This document shows, piece after piece, positions 61,119 to 64,000 of a stretch of DNA of 64,000 nt (its first letter is position 1; each line of letters begins with the position of its first letter). The stretch comes from UBA5109 sp964606735 (lineage in GTDB: Bacteria > Pseudomonadota > Gammaproteobacteria > Pseudomonadales > Pseudohongiellaceae): the NCBI GenBank assembly GCA_964606735.1, contig CAZSHI010000005.1, forward strand, positions 1-64,000, written 5' to 3'. The translations under genes were made by a program, and so were the position numbers. Below the pieces are notes generated by a model. The model ran no database searches. It saw only the letters and a list, made by a program, of their open reading frames with translations, and was not told the origin of the DNA.

Positions 61119-61541
61119 CTAGACCGGCTTGTCGATGACTGCACCGGTAAAGCGCGATATGCAGGTCAGTTTTTTGTCGCTGTTGTAAATTTTTATTTCC
61201 CAGATCATGGTTGAGCGACCGAGATGAATGGGGCAGGCGATGCCGGTGACTTCACCAAAGCCTGGACGGATGTGATTGGCATTGATGTCGAGGCCAACGA
61301 CTGTTTTGCCTTCTTCACAGCAAAGGATCGCGGCAATATTGCCAAGCGTTTCTGCCAGCACGACATTTGCGCCGCCGTGCATGAAACCCATATTTTGTCG
61401 GGTCTTTTCGCTTAGGGGCATGCTAGCCTTCAGGTAGTCATCACCGAGTTCCAGAAAATTGATACCCAGATTGCCAGCCATGGAGTCGGACAAAAAAGCA
61501 TTTAGCTCAGCGGGCGATTGTTGTTTTTTCCAAATTTTCAT
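61119..61541 (-). CDS. Hotdog-fold acyl-CoA thioesterase (PaaI/YdiI family)
   Basis: A 140-aa single hotdog domain. GFMHGGANVVLAETLGNIAA (20 aa) contains the HGG and catalytic Glu arrangement of the PaaI/MenI/YdiI group. VGLDINANHIRPG follows. Its substrate is unknown. It lies 5 nt upstream of argE and 21 nt downstream of the ABC ATPase gene, so it may share their transcript. Confidence 0.9.
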   Translation of the reverse strand: MKIWKKQQSPAELNAFLSDSMAGNLGINFLELGDDYLKASMPLSEKTRQNMGFMHGGANVVLAETLGNIAAILCCEEGKTVVGLDINANHIRPGFGEVTGIACPIHLGRSTMIWEIKIYNSDKKLTCISRFTGAVIDKPV

Positions 61542-61562
61542 TCATGTATTTCCGGGCCGGTA

Positions 61563-62336
61563 TCAGAGCCGTTCCAGTGGCTGTATAAGAGCCTGGCTGA
61601 AATCACTATAACAAAGGATCCGGTAAAACTCGCGTAGATTTTCGGCACAAAGTACGTTCTCTGGAGCCCCGGCACTGACAATTCTGCCAGCAGACATTAA
61701 TAGCAGGCGGTCACAAAATCGAGCGGCCAGGCCCAGGTCATGCAGAACCACGATGGCAGCCGCTCCGGGCTTTTTGCTGTGTGAATGCAAGAGCTCCATG
61801 ATCAAGAGCTGATGGTAGGGATCAAGGGCTGCAACCGGTTCATCTGCCAGAATGATGTCTGCCTGCGTGGCAAAAACCCTTGTCAGTGCCACCAGCATTT
61901 TTTCACCCTGTGACAGGCTGCTGACATTGCGCCCCGTCAAATGTTGAATACCGGTGACTGAAATGGCCTCCTGCACAGCCAGCCGGTCTGCTTCTGACAA
62001 ACTACCGTAAGCGGACAGATGCGGGCTACGTCCCAGCTCAATAACTTTTTCTGTGAGTAGCGGCCAGTTAACCTGCGCATCCTGTTCCAAATAGCTGAGA
62101 GCCTGCGCAAAACTGCGCCTGTCAAACTGGGTATAGGGTCTGTCGTGCAGGCATAATTCCCCTTTGTCAGCCTGCGTGATACCGGCAAGCATTTGCAGTA
62201 AGGACGATTTACCTGCGCCATTGGGGCCAATGATGCCCAGTAGCTCCCCTTGCTGCAGGCTCAAGGAAATATCCTGCAGTATCGCTGAATCAGCGATGTA
62301 CCAGCTCAGGTCTTTGGCGCTCAGCAAGGGGCTCAT
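61563..62336 (-). CDS. BtuD/HmuV-type ABC transporter ATPase
   Basis: A 257-aa ATPase of a vitamin B12/heme/siderophore-type (type II) importer. Walker A is GPNGAGKSSLLQM, the signature LSQGEKMLVALTR (Gln in place of the usual Gly), Walker B DIILADEPVAALD, and the switch His is in VLHDLGLAARF. It overlaps the permease gene by 4 nt. Confidence 0.93.
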   Translation of the reverse strand: MSPLLSAKDLSWYIADSAILQDISLSLQQGELLGIIGPNGAGKSSLLQMLAGITQADKGELCLHDRPYTQFDRRSFAQALSYLEQDAQVNWPLLTEKVIELGRSPHLSAYGSLSEADRLAVQEAISVTGIQHLTGRNVSSLSQGEKMLVALTRVFATQADIILADEPVAALDPYHQLLIMELLHSHSKKPGAAAIVVLHDLGLAARFCDRLLLMSAGRIVSAGAPENVLCAENLREFYRILCYSDFSQALIQPLERL

Positions 62337-63334
62337 CGGAGTAACTGCTTGTGTTTGTAAATCAAAAAAAGGAAAAAAGGCCCGCCCAGCGCTGCTGTTA
62401 ACACGCCTACCTGTAATTCCTGTGCCCCAGGCAAAAGCTGAACCAGGGTATCAGCCAGCAACAAGAGACAGGAGCCCCCCAATCCGCTGTAGATAAGCAG
62501 ACGCCCGGGCTCATGATTAACCAGAGGGCGCAATAAATGAGGCACCATCAGGCCGATAAAGGAGATGTTGCCGCTTACCGCAACAGAGGCTCCAGTTGCA
62601 AAGGCAACACCAATGATGAGCAGGCTTTTATGTACATTAAGATTGAAACCCAGGGACCGGGCACTGAGCTCTCCCAGGCTCATCGCGTCCAGAAAACGTT
62701 TGCCTGTCAAAATCAGCAGACAGCCAAATAACATAAAAGGAAAGGCAAAGAAGAATTCATTACTACTGCGGTTGCTCAGCGAACCGAGCATCCAGAAATA
62801 TATTTCCTGCAGGGCAAAAGGGTTTGGTGCATAGTTAAGTGCAAAAGAGGTTAAAGCGGTACAGATGGCGTTGATGGCAATCCCGATAAGGATGATGGTC
62901 AATGCATTGCGGGTTTTTCCAGCCAGCAGAAAAATAATGGCAACGGCCAGCAACGCTCCGCTCATAGCAGCCAGCGGTACGATAAACCAGGCGAAGGAGG
63001 CCAGGCCGAAGTACAAGGCAATGACCGCAGCAAACACCCCGCTTTGTGAGACGCCCAGAAGGTCAGGACTGGCCAGCGGATTGATGAGCAAGCCCTGCAG
63101 GGCGGCTCCTGACAGGGCCAGTGAAAAACCGATACAAAGGGCTAGCAGGGCTCTGGGTAAACGAATTTCAGCCAAAATCAGAGCATCCGTGCTTTGCGAA
63201 CCGTTTGCCATGTCAGCAAGGCCCTTGGCGATGGAAATATCGGCGGCGCCACTGCTGAGGTTCCAACAAAAAAAAAGCAAAATAGCTAGAATCAGCAGGC
63301 TCAGGCGCAGGGCTGGATGTTTGCTCAGGTTCAT
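62333..63334 (-). CDS. FecCD/BtuC-type ABC transporter permease
   Basis: A 333-aa permease with about nine or ten helices. Conserved parts are LALSGAALQGLLINPLASPD (20 aa), the family hallmark, and ISFIGLMVPHLLRPLVNHEP (20 aa), the ATPase-coupling loop. It overlaps the ATPase and binding-protein genes by 4 nt each, so the three form one translational unit. Confidence 0.94.
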   Translation of the reverse strand: MNLSKHPALRLSLLILAILLFFCWNLSSGAADISIAKGLADMANGSQSTDALILAEIRLPRALLALCIGFSLALSGAALQGLLINPLASPDLLGVSQSGVFAAVIALYFGLASFAWFIVPLAAMSGALLAVAIIFLLAGKTRNALTIILIGIAINAICTALTSFALNYAPNPFALQEIYFWMLGSLSNRSSNEFFFAFPFMLFGCLLILTGKRFLDAMSLGELSARSLGFNLNVHKSLLIIGVAFATGASVAVSGNISFIGLMVPHLLRPLVNHEPGRLLIYSGLGGSCLLLLADTLVQLLPGAQELQVGVLTAALGGPFFLFLIYKHKQLLR

Positions 63335-64000
63335 GGTTCAAAGCCGAGTGCATTCAGCATATGGGAGTAAGCTTGAAGAAATGAAGGCCCAGCGCACTGA
63401 AATAAACGGTCCGGCAGAACGATGACTTGTTCTGCGGAAAAAAACTGATTGATGACAGGGTGTTTTAACAGGGGGCTGGCCAGTTGATCGTCGTGGGCTG
63501 TGGCCGCATCCACCAGTAAAAAATCCGGACGAGACTGGATCAGCAATTCCAGTGGGAACTTGCCGACATTGTTAAGTCCCTGTTCACTGGCCAGATTACG
63601 TAACTGCAATGAAGACAGAAAGTGATCACGCAATGTCCCACGGCCAAAACTGAATCCATTATTTGAATAAAAAATGGCAGACTGCCCCTGCAGGCTGCGA
63701 AGTGCACTCTGGATGTCCTGCAGATTTGCCTGCATTGAGGCAATCAATTGTTCGCCGCGCTCAGGTTCATGCAGGAGTGCGGCGACTTCGCGAATTTGAC
63801 GATAGGATGCATCGAGGTCGGATGGAAAGCCCAGTACATTCACTGAATAATCCAGGCTTTGGAGCAGGTTGACGGCATTTGTGGCACTGAACTGACTGCT
63901 CAAGATCAAATCAGGCTCAAGGGCAATGATTTCTTCTGCGCGGCCGCGGTTAAGTGACACGCCAGCAGGTATCTCATCACTGTTAGCTGAAAACGCTGTA
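63331..64000 (-). CDS. BtuF-like periplasmic binding protein, 5' end outside the window
   Basis: The frame stays open to the right edge, so the N-terminus and signal peptide are missing. About 222 residues are visible. SLNRGRAEEIIALEPDLILS is the typical middle of a TroA/BtuF-fold protein, and FLLVDAATAHDDQLASPLLK and VLPDRLFQCAGPSFLQA follow. It is the substrate-binding partner of the permease and ATPase downstream. Cobalamin, heme and siderophores are all possible cargo; sequence alone does not choose. Confidence 0.9.
   Translation of the reverse strand, partial: TAFSANSDEIPAGVSLNRGRAEEIIALEPDLILSSQFSATNAVNLLQSLDYSVNVLGFPSDLDASYRQIREVAALLHEPERGEQLIASMQANLQDIQSALRSLQGQSAIFYSNNGFSFGRGTLRDHFLSSLQLRNLASEQGLNNVGKFPLELLIQSRPDFLLVDAATAHDDQLASPLLKHPVINQFFSAEQVIVLPDRLFQCAGPSFLQAYSHMLNALGFEP

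Noticed and set aside
1..64000. tRNA or rRNA genes, CRISPR arrays, prophage, toxin-antitoxin pairs and defence islands
   Set aside because: I looked for them along both strands by eye and found no supporting repeats, cloverleaf or signature proteins. A tRNAscan/CRISPR-finder run would be decisive.

Overview
The window is a contiguous stretch of a gammaproteobacterial chromosome, apart from one 100-N scaffold gap at 28144-28243. It is dense with housekeeping genes and holds no tRNA or rRNA gene, insertion sequence, prophage or CRISPR array that I can see. Gene content and order point to a Pseudomonas-like, aerobic, Gram-negative lineage. The signs are gyrB followed by plsC-gmhB-glyS-glyQ, def-fmt-rsmB-trkA-trkH facing LysM-dprA-tsaC-hemF-aroE, the coxB-coxA-ctaG-coxC cluster with its assembly genes, znuABC next to polA-engB-cytochrome c4-dsbA, and rppH-ptsP-lgt-thyA-folA. 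From memory of Pseudomonas gene order, several of these blocks lie on either side of the replication origin there. I cannot name a genus. The N gap suggests a draft or metagenome-derived assembly.

Layout. 0.1-7.9 kb: gyrase B, phospholipid and lipid A acyltransferases, heptose phosphatase and both glycyl-tRNA synthetase subunits. 7.9-13.6 kb (minus strand): a def-fmt-rsmB-trkA-trkH operon. 13.9-18.5 kb (plus): LysM protein, dprA, tsaC, hemF, aroE. 19.1-28.1 kb: a complete aa3-type cytochrome c oxidase locus with subunits II, I and III, Cox11, SURF1, a SCO-like protein, heme A synthase, heme O synthase and SCO. It is preceded by an FNR/ANR-like box and a structured leader. 28.1-30.5 kb: a minus-strand group of small accessory genes, one of them a VOC-family gene broken by two homopolymer shifts and the scaffold gap. 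30.67-30.77 kb: an unexplained, highly structured intergenic element. 31.6-34.1 kb: divergent zinc uptake genes znuCB and znuA. 34.1-39.4 kb: polA, a probable small RNA gene, engB, cytochrome c4 and dsbA. 39.5-42.9 kb: the four dTDP-L-rhamnose genes rmlDBAC. 43.0-47.8 kb: cytochrome c5, comM, ubiK, glnK, rsmE and a ubiquinone-type hydroxylase. 47.8-50.6 kb: a Fur-box-preceded ferric iron binding protein and permease without an ATPase. 50.7-56.2 kb: gcvH, rppH, ptsP, lgt, thyA, folA. 56.1-64.0 kb (minus): a half-size GDT1 protein, ilvD, argA, argE, a hotdog thioesterase and a BtuFCD-like ABC importer cut by the window end.

The observations I rate highest are these. (1) A probable sRNA gene lies between polA and engB, the locus of Spot 42 in enterics and ErsA in Pseudomonas, with a sigma-E-like promoter, three hairpins, repeated CU-rich loops and a strong terminator. 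(2) A roughly 100-nt element at 30665-30767 has two hairpins whose loops are complementary, plus a mutually exclusive alternative stem. (3) A DNA polymerase I has all three catalytic aspartates of the proofreading exonuclease replaced. Start codons were moved from the longest open frame wherever a ribosome binding site or family length clearly argued for it; these choices are stated per gene.
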